Assembly (NCBI GenBank): GCA_946222885.1
Contig: CAMIAK010000004.1
Location: forward strand, 1-64,000
Origin: an uncultured Nesterenkonia sp.
GTDB taxonomy: Bacteria; Actinomycetota; Actinomycetes; Actinomycetales; Micrococcaceae
Direction: 5' to 3'
DNA length: 64,000 nucleotides
Numbering within the stretch: the stretch's first letter is position 1; the number at the start of each line of letters is the position of its first letter. A model generated the notes under the pieces. That model was not told where the DNA came from. It was given only the letters and a program-made list of their open reading frames with translations, and searched no databases. Of the stretch, positions 16,588-24,857 are shown piece after piece. Made by a program: the position numbers and the translations under genes.

Positions 16588-17559
16588 TCAGTCCTCCAGA
16601 CCTTCGCTGAGCCTCTCGCGCTGGGCCTCGAGGAGCTCCTCCAGCTCCTCGGTGCTCATGTCCATGGCCGCGACCCACACGAGGTTCTCCCCGTGGTCCA
16701 TGGAGACCAGCGCCGAGGAGGTCTCCTCATGGATGATGTTGATGCCTTCGAACCCGGACTCGTCGAGCCGCACGACCTCCTGGCCCGCCTCATCATCCTC
16801 GTCCACGAACTCGCCCTCACAGGCGGAGATCACGTCGCTCCAGAGATCGTCGAACTCGGGAGCCTCCTCCAGGGTGGAGATCCCGACGACGGCGAGCTGC
16901 TCGTCGCCCTCCAGCATCACGCTGGACTCGGCCTCAGCCTGCGGGTCCGCGTCATAGAAGGGGGTCATGCTCTCCAGGCAGGCGCCCCAGTCGGTCTCAT
17001 CCTCTTCGGCGTCGTACTCGTAGTAGTCCGCGACGGCGTCCTCATCAGGGAACCACTGGGTCCACCCGGCGGCGTCGGCGGGCAGCCAGCCGCCCGGCAC
17101 ATCCTCGGAGAAGTTCCCGCTGAACGGGAAGTCGTCCTCCTCCACCAGCAGGTGTTCGATCTGGCTCTCGGTGAGCGGCTCCCGGGTCTCGTCCGAGAAG
17201 GCGCCGGCCAGTCCGAGGATCCCCACCGTGCCGCCGATGAGCACGACGGCGGCCAGCACGGAGCCGCCGATGATCAGCCCGGCCCGCTTCCCGGATTCGC
17301 CCTGCTGCGGCGGGTGGGGATGGCCCGGCTGATGACCCTGCGGAGGGAAGCCCGGCTGATGACCCTGCTGAGGGTACGGCTGCTGCTGGTGGGGCGGCTG
17401 CCCGGCCTGCCCCGGGTAGGCCTGGCCCGGGTAGGGCTGACCGGGCTGCTGCGGATACGGCTGCCCTCCCTGCGGGTGGGGCTGGTCGCCCGGATTGTGC
17501 GGGTAGCCGGGGCGCTGCTCGTCACCCGGGCCATAGGGGTCCGGCGGGGTGTTCGTCAT
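16588..17559 (-). CDS. Single-pass membrane protein with a Pro/Gln/Tyr-rich N-terminus
   Basis: Not recognised as a named family. Of its 323 residues, the first 90 or so are built from short QPYPQQ, QPYPGQ and GHQPG repeats. One transmembrane helix follows (GLIIGGSVLAAVVLIGGTVG), then an acidic domain presumed extracytoplasmic, with two cysteines (GACLES and SACEGE) that could form a disulphide. This Pro-rich cytoplasmic tail, single helix and acidic sensor-like domain is common among actinobacterial envelope proteins. It converges with the EamA gene 15 bp away and diverges from the lipoprotein at 17661. Confidence 0.75.
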   Translation of the reverse strand: MTNTPPDPYGPGDEQRPGYPHNPGDQPHPQGGQPYPQQPGQPYPGQAYPGQAGQPPHQQQPYPQQGHQPGFPPQGHQPGHPHPPQQGESGKRAGLIIGGSVLAAVVLIGGTVGILGLAGAFSDETREPLTESQIEHLLVEEDDFPFSGNFSEDVPGGWLPADAAGWTQWFPDEDAVADYYEYDAEEDETDWGACLESMTPFYDADPQAEAESSVMLEGDEQLAVVGISTLEEAPEFDDLWSDVISACEGEFVDEDDEAGQEVVRLDESGFEGINIIHEETSSALVSMDHGENLVWVAAMDMSTEELEELLEAQRERLSEGLED

Positions 17560-17660
17560 GGGGATCTCCGTCCATCGATTCCGCGCACGAGAGTATCCGG
17601 CACCTGGGCACCGGCGGAAATCTCCCTGGGTGCGAGCCTGATCCTTGTTAGCGTGGAGCC

Positions 17661-18434
17661 GTGCGAATCGGATACGTGATGACCGGCTGTGCCGCGGCTC
17701 TGGCCCTGGCCGTGACCGCCTGCGGCGGCGACCCCGACGGCGGCCGGGAGTCCGCGGAGACGGCGGAGCCGCTGGCCCTGGACCGGGGTCCGGTCACCGA
17801 GAGCGGGACGGGGCAGGAAGATCCGGAGGAGCTCACCGAGTTCACGCTCGAGGAGCTCGTGGAGATGGACCTGGAGACCTTCAGCTCCTCCGAGGTCTCC
17901 CGCGAACAGCGCTATCAGCTCTTCTGGCACTATGCGGATCTCAGCGAAGACTACACCGACTACTTCGCTCCGGAGGACGGGCTGCACCAGTACAACCCGG
18001 CGGAGGTCGCCGATCCGGAGAACTCCCCGCAGGAGATCCTCCGCCAGCACTGGTACGCCCATCAGCTCTCCCAGCTCGGCGAGCTGATCGCCGAGGAGCA
18101 CGGCGGCACCGACACCGCGCTGAAGCTGGCCTATGTGGTCGACGACGCCGCCGTCGAGGAGATGGAGGAGCAGCTCGAGGCCGCAGAGACCGACCCGCCG
18201 GCCTTCCTGCTGGAGAGCCGCTACGACCTCCAGGACGCCGAGGAATGCCTCACCCCGCCCGAGGGGACGGACACCGAGGTGCCCATCGAGGAGCAGAACT
18301 GCTACGAGATCGACTTCGAGATCATCCAGGGGGAGGCCAACCAGCAGGCTCCCTACTTCCACTGGACGGAGTTCGAGACCGCCGACGGCGAAGAGGCCGG
18401 CTTCTGGGACCGGTCAGCGGTCCACTGGCTCTGA
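17661..18434 (+). CDS. Acidic lipoprotein of unknown function
   Basis: 257 residues from GTG 17661 (an in-frame ATG is at 17679). The signal sequence ends in a lipobox, LAVTACGG, so the protein should be exported and lipidated at that Cys. The mature part is very acidic and mostly helical, with two cysteines near the C-terminus (EECLTPP and NCYEID). I recognise no domain. It is convergent with the gene that ends at 18437, with only two bases between the stops. Confidence 0.75.
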   Translation: MRIGYVMTGCAAALALAVTACGGDPDGGRESAETAEPLALDRGPVTESGTGQEDPEELTEFTLEELVEMDLETFSSSEVSREQRYQLFWHYADLSEDYTDYFAPEDGLHQYNPAEVADPENSPQEILRQHWYAHQLSQLGELIAEEHGGTDTALKLAYVVDDAAVEEMEEQLEAAETDPPAFLLESRYDLQDAEECLTPPEGTDTEVPIEEQNCYEIDFEIIQGEANQQAPYFHWTEFETADGEEAGFWDRSAVHWL

Positions 18435-18436
18435 GC

Positions 18437-19459
18437 TCAGTTCACCAGCGAGAAGTCCTCACGGGCCAGGAAGAAGCCGTTGCCGGTGCGGGTGCTCCAG
18501 CACTCGAAGCCTGCCTCCCCGGAGGTGCAGGCGAAGTCGCCGTTGCTGGCTGCCTGCCCATAGTTCAGGCTCGTCGCCTGTGAGCCCACCGAGGTGCCGC
18601 AGTCGGTCTGGGCCTCTCCGTCCTGGCTGACGGTCAGGGTGACGTCGCCGCTGCAGCCGGCGGGGGCCTCGAAGCTGTAGTCGTTGATGGTGCAGCTGAC
18701 CTCGTCACCGCTCATCTGGCAGTGGATGTTCTCCGAGGGGGCGGAGAAGGACTCGACCTCCACGGCGTCCTCCGGGGCGGGACGCTCGAGCTCCTCCTCA
18801 CCCTCCTCCGGCTCGTCCTCCTCAGCGGTGGCATCCTCCTCTTCCGGAGCAGGCTCCTCGGCGGGCTGCTGCTCCGGGGCCTCCTGTTCGATGACCTCCT
18901 CCTGCTGGGGCTCCTCATCCCCGTCATCGCCGAAGAAGGTCAGCGGGAGCAGGAACAGGGCGGCGATGGTGCCGGCCACCAGCAGGAAGCCCAGCAGGGC
19001 GAAGAGCAGGCAGCCGGCCCCACCGCGGCGGCGTGCCGGGGCGGCCTCTTCGGCATAGCCCGGCCAGGCCTGCTCCTGGTAGCCGTGATGGGGCGGATAG
19101 CCCGCGGCAGGGGAGGGGTAGACCGGTGCGGCGGGGTAATAGGCGCCGTCGTCCTGGTGCTCCTCATGGGCAGGTCCGCGGCGCTCCGGCTGGGAGTGCC
19201 GCGGCTCGCCCACGGCGGAGAAGGCTTCGGTGGGCTGGTCCTGGGGCAGGACGGGCATGGCGCGGGTGGCCTGGTCGCGGCGGTCCAGTGCGGCGTCGAT
19301 CTCCGGGTCTCCCAGGCTCCCCAGCCAGTCGACCAGGTCCGGGTAGGTGTTGGGGTTCTCCGCGATCAGGGGCCGCAGATCCGGGTGGTCGTTGGCCAGC
19401 TGATAGAGCTCCTGCTGGCTGGTCCTCGGGTCTGCCGCACGTGCTGCCAGGTCCGTCAT
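18437..19459 (-). CDS. Variant leucine-rich repeat membrane protein with acidic C-terminus
   Basis: 340 residues. Residues 1-65 (LAARAADPRTSQQELYQLAN, then HPDLRPLIAENPNTYPDLV) match the short helical 'variant leucine-rich repeat' domain found at the N-terminus of many actinobacterial proteins. A Pro/Tyr-rich linker, one transmembrane helix (LFALLGFLLVAGTIAALFLL), a long Glu/Pro/Gln-rich stretch and a C-terminal domain with four cysteines (HCQMS, SCTIN, DCGTS, ACTSG; a further pair follows) come next. The exported part probably has disulphides. Function unknown. ATG 19459 and 19471 are both possible starts. Confidence 0.75.
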   Translation of the reverse strand: MTDLAARAADPRTSQQELYQLANDHPDLRPLIAENPNTYPDLVDWLGSLGDPEIDAALDRRDQATRAMPVLPQDQPTEAFSAVGEPRHSQPERRGPAHEEHQDDGAYYPAAPVYPSPAAGYPPHHGYQEQAWPGYAEEAAPARRRGGAGCLLFALLGFLLVAGTIAALFLLPLTFFGDDGDEEPQQEEVIEQEAPEQQPAEEPAPEEEDATAEEDEPEEGEEELERPAPEDAVEVESFSAPSENIHCQMSGDEVSCTINDYSFEAPAGCSGDVTLTVSQDGEAQTDCGTSVGSQATSLNYGQAASNGDFACTSGEAGFECWSTRTGNGFFLAREDFSLVN

Positions 19460-19547
19460 GGGGACCATCATGCACCATCGGCCTCACCGGAGCAGAAACA
19501 TCAGCTCCCTGAGACCTTTCGGGATTCGTCCAGGCAGAGGGAAGACC

Positions 19548-20621
19548 ATGGAGCCCATGCACCGACCCTCAGCCCGCCTCATCGCGCCGTTTACGCTCCT
19601 CAGCGTCCTGCTCGCCTCCTGCGGGGAGGACGCCGAGCCCGACGTCGTCGAGGAGCCCGCCAGCCCCGAAGCGCTGGAGGAGTTCCTGGACGAGCACTCA
19701 GACATCCTGGGAGAGGAGGCCGTGGTCGCCGTCATCCAGGACGGTGAAACGCATTCGGCCTCCACTGCGGGCGCAGACCTGGACACCGTCTTCGAGCTCG
19801 CCTCGCTGTCCAAGCCGCTGACCGGCATGCTGCTGGCCGACGCCGTCGAGCGCGGGGACGCTCAGCTGGAGGATCCGCTCTCCGAGCATCTGCCGGAGCT
19901 GGAGGGGACCGAGGCCGGGGAGGCCACGCTGGAGGAGCTGGCCACCCACACCTCGGGGCTGCCGCTGGTACCCGACGTCGACGGCTTCGCCCAGCAGGAC
20001 CATCAGGCGCGGCAGCAGGGAGAGAACCCCTATGAGATCAGCACCGAGGAGCTGATCGACCTGGCCGCAGAACAGAGCCTCAGCGAGCCGGGGCGGTACG
20101 TGTACTCGAACTTCGGCATCGCCCTGCTGGGGCATGGGCTCGCCGAGACCGCCGGGGTGAGCTTCGAGGAGCTGCTCGCCGAACGGCTGACCGGCCCGGT
20201 GGGCATGGAGGACACCACCACCTCCGACGCGGAGGGCCACCCCTCGGACGAGGACCTCATCCAGGGCTATGACAGCAGCGGGGCAGAGGTGGAGGACTTC
20301 GGCTCCGAGGCCTTCAGCCCGGCCTCCTCCTCACGCTCCACCGTCCACGACTACCTGCTGCTGATCGAGGGGATCTTCGACGGCACCGCTCCCGGCGCGG
20401 AGGCGGTGGAGCAGTCGGAGATCAACCCGGACATGGGCCTGGGCTGGCATCTGGAGCCGGAGGGCCACGCCTGGCACAACGGCATCTCCAACGGCTACGC
20501 GACCATGGTGGGACTGGACCCGGAGACCCAGACCGCCGTGGTGATCTTCTCCAACTACGGCCGGGAGAACACGGTGCTGGGGATGGATCTGCTGGAGGAC
20601 CTTCTCGACGCCGCGGGGTGA
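19548..20621 (+). CDS. Serine beta-lactamase-like hydrolase, lipoprotein
   Basis: 357 residues with a lipobox (LLSVLLASCGED, Cys25), so the enzyme should be anchored on the outer face of the membrane. The class C / penicillin-binding-like fold is shown by the catalytic SxxK (Ser86-Leu-Ser-Lys89) and the YSN motif (RYVYSNFGIALLG); HNGISNGY may be the third motif. It is a peptidase or esterase of the 'beta-lactamase family' (EstB/AmpH-like) rather than a proven resistance enzyme. ATG 19548 has AGAGGGA upstream; the open frame to 19458 adds a non-signal N-terminus and is rejected. Confidence 0.87.
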   Translation: MEPMHRPSARLIAPFTLLSVLLASCGEDAEPDVVEEPASPEALEEFLDEHSDILGEEAVVAVIQDGETHSASTAGADLDTVFELASLSKPLTGMLLADAVERGDAQLEDPLSEHLPELEGTEAGEATLEELATHTSGLPLVPDVDGFAQQDHQARQQGENPYEISTEELIDLAAEQSLSEPGRYVYSNFGIALLGHGLAETAGVSFEELLAERLTGPVGMEDTTTSDAEGHPSDEDLIQGYDSSGAEVEDFGSEAFSPASSSRSTVHDYLLLIEGIFDGTAPGAEAVEQSEINPDMGLGWHLEPEGHAWHNGISNGYATMVGLDPETQTAVVIFSNYGRENTVLGMDLLEDLLDAAG

Positions 20622-20655
20622 GCTCTCCGGCGTCTGCGGCTCCGCCGGCCTGTAC

Positions 20656-21252
20656 TCAGGCCGCGGCCATCTCCACGAAGAGCTGGTGCAGCCGGGTGTC
20701 CGGGGTGAGCTCGGGATGGAAGCTCGCGGCCAGGACATTCCCCTGGCGCACGGCCACAGGGCGCCCCTGTGACTCTGCCAGCACCTCCACCGCCGCGCCG
20801 GTCTGCTCGATCACCGGCGCGCGGATGAACACAGCATCCAGGGGCCGCTCCTGTTCAGGGATGCCGGCGACGTCGAGCGCCTCGGTGAAGGAGTCCAGCT
20901 GGCTGCCGTAGCCGTTGCGTCGGACCACCACGTCCAGTCCGCGGATCCGCTCGAAGCCGGTCAGCGCCCCGGCGTCGGCCACCGTCTCCGCACTGAGGAT
21001 CAGCCCCGCACAGGTCCCGAAGAGCGCCATGCCCGTCTCATGCCTCTCCCGCACGGCCTCCAGAAGCTTCACCGGGGCGGCCAGCCGGGCCATCGTGGTG
21101 GACTCCCCGCCGGGGACCACCAACCCGTCCAAGCCCTCCAGCTCGGCCGGGCGGCGGACGGTGCGGGCCTCGGCGCCGGAGGCCTCCAGGGCGCGGACAT
21201 GTTCGGCCACAGCGCCCTGCAGCGCCAGCACGCCGATGACGGCGGTGCTCAC
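20656..21252 (-). CDS. pdxT: Pyridoxal 5'-phosphate synthase glutaminase subunit PdxT
   Basis: Class I glutaminase that releases ammonia from glutamine for PdxS. 198 residues, usual length. The triad is visible: Cys81 in LFGTCAGLIL and His179/Glu181 in SFHPELT; VPGGESTTM forms the oxyanion region. GTG 21252 overlaps the pdxS stop by four bases (GTGA), so translation is coupled. It converges with the beta-lactamase-like gene. Confidence 0.97.
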   Translation of the reverse strand: MSTAVIGVLALQGAVAEHVRALEASGAEARTVRRPAELEGLDGLVVPGGESTTMARLAAPVKLLEAVRERHETGMALFGTCAGLILSAETVADAGALTGFERIRGLDVVVRRNGYGSQLDSFTEALDVAGIPEQERPLDAVFIRAPVIEQTGAAVEVLAESQGRPVAVRQGNVLAASFHPELTPDTRLHQLFVEMAAA

Positions 21253-22151
21253 CAGCCGCGCTCGGCCAGACGGTGCGGGGCCGGGAGGTCGCTGACGTTC
21301 AGGCCCACCATGGCGTCGCCCAGGCCCTTGGAGACCTCGGCGATGACGGCGGGGTCGTCGTAGTAGGTGGTGGCCTTGACGATGGCCTCGGCGCGGGCCG
21401 CCGGGTTGCCGGACTTGAAGATGCCCGATCCCACGAAGACGCCGTCGGCGCCCATCTGCATCATCATGGCGGCATCGGCCGGGGTGGCCACGCCGCCGGC
21501 CACGAAGAGCACCACGGGCAGCCGGCCGTCGCGGGCCACCTGCCTGACCAGCTCGTAAGGTGCCTGCAGCTCCTTGGCGCGGACGAAGAGCTCGTCCTCG
21601 GCCAGGGAGGTCAGCTGGGCGATCTCCGCGTTGATGGTGCGGATGTGCTTCATGGCCTCGGAGACGTCCCCGGTGCCGGCCTCGCCCTTGGAACGGATCA
21701 TGGAGGCGCCCTCGGTGATCCGGCGCAGCGCCTCACCCAGGTTGGTCGCACCGCAGACGAAGGGAACCTTGAACTTGGACTTGTCGATGTGGTGGATGTA
21801 GTCCGCCGGGGAGAGGACCTCGGACTCGTCGATGTAGTCCACCTTCAGGTGCTCCAGCACCTGGGCCTCCACGAAGTGGCCGATCCGGGCCTTGGCCATG
21901 ACCGGGATGGAGACGGTCTCGATGATCCCGGAGATCAGGTCCGGATCCGACATCCGGGCCACTCCGCCGGTGGCGCGGATGTCCGCGGGGACCCGCTCCA
22001 GGGCCATGACGGCCACGGCGCCGGCGTCCTCGGCGATCTTGGCCTGCTCAGGGGTGACCACGTCCATGATGACGCCGCCCTTGAGCATCTGGGCCAGACC
22101 GGTGTTGACGGCGGTGGCGCCCGTGGCGGCGGCGTTTGCAGTATCAGTCAC
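21249..22151 (-). CDS. pdxS: Pyridoxal 5'-phosphate synthase subunit PdxS
   Basis: Builds PLP from ribose 5-phosphate, glyceraldehyde 3-phosphate and ammonia passed from PdxT. It is 300 residues and near identical in pattern to the family: KGGVIMDVVTPEQAKIAEDA, the Schiff-base lysine in VMAKARIGHF (Lys87), a second lysine in RSKGEAGTG, and the C-terminal VGLNVSDLP. First gene of the pdxS-pdxT operon; a terminator-like hairpin separates it from pspA upstream. No PdxR-type regulator is nearby. Confidence 0.98.
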   Translation of the reverse strand: MTDTANAAATGATAVNTGLAQMLKGGVIMDVVTPEQAKIAEDAGAVAVMALERVPADIRATGGVARMSDPDLISGIIETVSIPVMAKARIGHFVEAQVLEHLKVDYIDESEVLSPADYIHHIDKSKFKVPFVCGATNLGEALRRITEGASMIRSKGEAGTGDVSEAMKHIRTINAEIAQLTSLAEDELFVRAKELQAPYELVRQVARDGRLPVVLFVAGGVATPADAAMMMQMGADGVFVGSGIFKSGNPAARAEAIVKATTYYDDPAVIAEVSKGLGDAMVGLNVSDLPAPHRLAERGW

Positions 22152-22168
22152 AGAGGTCTCCTAGACAG

Positions 22169-22203
22169 AACAATGGGGTGCGGGAAATCCGCACCCCATT
22201 GTT
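22169..22203 (-). terminator. Hairpin between pspA and pdxS
   Basis: A perfect 15-bp stem (22169-22183 with 22189-22203, AACAATGGGGTGCGG) with the loop GAAAT, 23 bp past the pspA stop. It most likely ends the pspA transcript before pdxS. Confidence 0.85.
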
Positions 22204-22225
22204 ACAGAACTTCAGGCCGGGACGG

Positions 22226-23041
22226 TCAGCTCCTGTCTTTTTCCGTCTCAAGGGCAGCCAGGTCGGCCTCCAGATCCTCGGCGCTGACGCCGGTTCCGGA
22301 CTCGCCGGCACCGATGGCGGGACGCTCGGAGGAGGGGCCCTTCAGGGCTGCCAGCCGGGCCTCCACCTCGGCCTGCTCGCCGAGGTCCTCCAGGGATTCG
22401 AACTGGGCGTCCAGGGAGGAGGCGGCCAGCTCGTTCTGCCCGCGCACCCGGGCCTCCTCGCGGCGGATCTTCTCCTCGAAGCGGCCGACCTCGGAGGTGG
22501 GGTCCATGACGTCGATGGACTTCACGGCGTCGTGCACCTGGGACTGGGCGTGGGCCGCGCGGGAGCGGGCGACCAGCTCATCGCGCTTGGAGACCAGCTG
22601 CTGGCGCTTGGACTTCATCTGCTCCAGGCCGTTCTTCAGCCGGTCGACGATCTCGCGCTGCGACTGGATGGTCGGCTCCTGGGACTTCGCGGAGTTCTCC
22701 GACTCCATCTGCCGCTGGATGGCAACCTTGGCGAGGTTGTCGAACTTCGCGGCGTTCTCGGAGTCGTTCGCGTCGCGGAACTCGTCGGCCTTGCGGGAGG
22801 CGGCCAGGGCCTTCTGACCCCAGGAGCGGGCGGTCTCCAGGTCCTCCTTGTAGTCGTCCTCCATCATGCGCAGATTGCCGATGGTCTGGGCGATGGCCTC
22901 CTCGGCCTCTGCGATGTTGTTGGTGAAGTCCCGGACCATCTGGTCCAGCATCTTCTCCGGGTCTTCGGCACGGTCCAGCATCGCGTTGACGTTTGCGCGG
23001 ATGAGCTGGGACATCCTGCCGAAAATGGACTGCTTGGACAC
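22226..23041 (-). CDS. pspA: PspA/IM30-family membrane stress protein
   Basis: Almost wholly coiled-coil protein of 271 residues; the start SIFGRMSQLIRANVNAMLDR and the motif EDPEKMLDQMVRDF are diagnostic of PspA/IM30/Vipp1. Such proteins assemble on the inner membrane face and preserve its integrity under stress. GTG 23041 has AAGGAAAGG eight bases upstream; a GTG at 23050 is possible. The tail is acidic. The next gene upstream, 23177-24715, is its usual actinobacterial neighbour. Confidence 0.92.
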   Translation of the reverse strand: MSKQSIFGRMSQLIRANVNAMLDRAEDPEKMLDQMVRDFTNNIAEAEEAIAQTIGNLRMMEDDYKEDLETARSWGQKALAASRKADEFRDANDSENAAKFDNLAKVAIQRQMESENSAKSQEPTIQSQREIVDRLKNGLEQMKSKRQQLVSKRDELVARSRAAHAQSQVHDAVKSIDVMDPTSEVGRFEEKIRREEARVRGQNELAASSLDAQFESLEDLGEQAEVEARLAALKGPSSERPAIGAGESGTGVSAEDLEADLAALETEKDRS

Positions 23042-23176
23042 AGTGATCACCTTTCCTTCTGGGATGCTTCGCCGCGGCCCGTGGGGGCCCGGCGGATCAC
23101 GGTTCGATTCTTTCCTCTTCGGGACTGTGCGTCCAGTGGTCCCCGCAGCCGGGTCCGCTGGAGGGTCATGGGGTCA

Positions 23177-24715
23177 TCAGAGGAATCCGCGGCGCCGCGG
23201 CCGGACCCTGACCCCGCGCGGTCCGTAGCTCATCCGGTAGCCCCCGCCGAATCCGCCCCCGCCGATGGTGTTGCGGCCTCCGATGCCTCCGCCCATGCCC
23301 TGCATGTTCTCCTCGGCGGCCTCCCGCTGAGCGATCTGGGCGGCCTGGACCGCCAGGGTCTTCGCCTGCACGGCCATGTCCAGCGCCCGGTAGGGCTGGC
23401 TGTCGGCGAAGCTCTGCGCCTCGGAGAGGCAGCGTTCGGCCTCGGCCAGGCGGGTGCGGGCGGTGCCGCTCATCCGGTGGCGGCGGGAACGCAGGTAGTC
23501 CGCGGAGGACTGGACCTGGTTGCGGGCGGTCAGCAGCTCGGTGTCCAGGGTCTCACGGGCCCGGCGGTCCTTCGCCTGGCGGTCACGGACCGAATTCAGC
23601 GGCTCGTCCAGCTCCCGGTGGGCCAGCTCCAGGGACTGCAGCAGCTCCAGCGGGTCGATCTTCTCCCCGGAGGACAGTGCGGTGCGGACCCGGGTCATGG
23701 CGGTCTCGGCGGCGGCGATGGGCCCGGCGAGCTCCGGGGCCTGGCCGGCGTCGCGGGTGGCCTTGGCCTGGGCGACGTCCTGCTCGGTCTGGGCCAGCCC
23801 GACGTCGAGGTTGCGGCGCGCCTGGTCCAGACGCTGCCCGTGCTGCTCCATGGAGCTGATCAGGTCCGCGGCGTCGGCGGCAGCCTCCTCGCCGGTGTGG
23901 ATGGCGATCACGGCATCGCTGGTCCGCCCCGCCTCGGCCGCCTGCTGGGCGGAGTCCCTGGCCTCTGCGGCGCGGGACAGCGCCTCGGCGGACTGGGAGA
24001 GGTTGTCGCGGAACTGGGTCAGCGCGTCCTCGCTGTACTTCTCCGCGAGGTCGCCCAGGGCGGTCTCCATGCGCTCGCGCCGGGCGGGCAGCTCGGCCAG
24101 CTGCCGGCTGAGCTCCTCGATGGCGGGCCGCGGGTCCCGCTCCAGGCTGCGCATGCCCTCGAACTCCTGTCGGTGGGATTCGAGGGTCTCGTCGATCTTC
24201 CGGCAGTTGGCGAAGATCCTCTTCACCAGTTCGCGGGCCTCGTACTCCTGCTCCGGCGGCTCACGGTCCAGGCGGTGCTGCAGGCGGAAGGACTCGGTGA
24301 GGTATTCGTGGGCCTGGGTGATGTCCTCCTGGAAGACCTTCACCTGCTCCTCGCCGTAGGAGGCCTGGGCGAAGAGGACCTCCTGCTCGGAGGAGCGCAC
24401 GGCGTCATCGGCGGCGATCAGCAGGGAGCCGGCCTCCTGGCGGAGCTCCTCCAGCGGCTTGGTGTCCAGCGGGTCCGGCTCGCCCTGCTTTCCTGCGCCG
24501 GGGAGCTGGGGGCCTCCGGAGCCGGCGAGGGTGCGGCTCTGCTTCCGGCCCCCGGAGAGCCAGACGGCGCCTGCCCCGATGATGGCCAGCACTGCGGCGC
24601 CGATCAGCAGAGGCCCGACCAGCATCGCCCCCGCCGGCAGGGGAAGGAGGGGGATCAGCGAGCTGGTGGAGGCCTCGGTCAGCATGGTTTTGAGTGTATA
24701 AGCAGGGTCTGACAT
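23177..24715 (-). CDS. Coiled-coil membrane protein, TPM-protein C-terminal part without the TPM domain
   Basis: 512 residues: one N-terminal transmembrane segment (AMLVGPLLIGAAVLAIIGAGA), about 370 residues of helices and coiled coil, and a Gly/Arg-rich tail (GGGIGGRNTIGGGGFGGGYR). The coiled-coil part resembles the C-terminal three quarters of the TPM-domain proteins encoded beside pspA in Micrococcaceae, but the extracytoplasmic TPM domain and its signal peptide are missing. ATG 24715 lacks a ribosome-binding site. ATG 24685 is preceded by TGCTTATACACT, an extended -10-like element that could give a leaderless message. It probably acts with PspA at the membrane. Confidence 0.75.
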   Translation of the reverse strand: MSDPAYTLKTMLTEASTSSLIPLLPLPAGAMLVGPLLIGAAVLAIIGAGAVWLSGGRKQSRTLAGSGGPQLPGAGKQGEPDPLDTKPLEELRQEAGSLLIAADDAVRSSEQEVLFAQASYGEEQVKVFQEDITQAHEYLTESFRLQHRLDREPPEQEYEARELVKRIFANCRKIDETLESHRQEFEGMRSLERDPRPAIEELSRQLAELPARRERMETALGDLAEKYSEDALTQFRDNLSQSAEALSRAAEARDSAQQAAEAGRTSDAVIAIHTGEEAAADAADLISSMEQHGQRLDQARRNLDVGLAQTEQDVAQAKATRDAGQAPELAGPIAAAETAMTRVRTALSSGEKIDPLELLQSLELAHRELDEPLNSVRDRQAKDRRARETLDTELLTARNQVQSSADYLRSRRHRMSGTARTRLAEAERCLSEAQSFADSQPYRALDMAVQAKTLAVQAAQIAQREAAEENMQGMGGGIGGRNTIGGGGFGGGYRMSYGPRGVRVRPRRRGFL

Positions 24716-24857
24716 CGTCTATGAACAGCGGAGGGAGCCCGGAGGCTTCGAGGACATGTTCAGCGAGCTTTCGGGATGCTGTCGACGACGGCACAGGGAA
24801 CGGGTGCACAATGAACTGTCTGACCTGCCGAGAGAACTGCCGAATTCAGGTGTTGCC

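Noticed and set aside
19548..20621. Clinical-type beta-lactamase
   Set aside because: SxxK and YSN also occur in esterases and peptidases of this superfamily; lipobox and overall sequence favour an envelope hydrolase.
22169..22203. Palindrome as an operator for pdxST
   Set aside because: A 15-bp perfect stem with a five-base loop just after the pspA stop fits a terminator better; no PdxR gene or box is seen.
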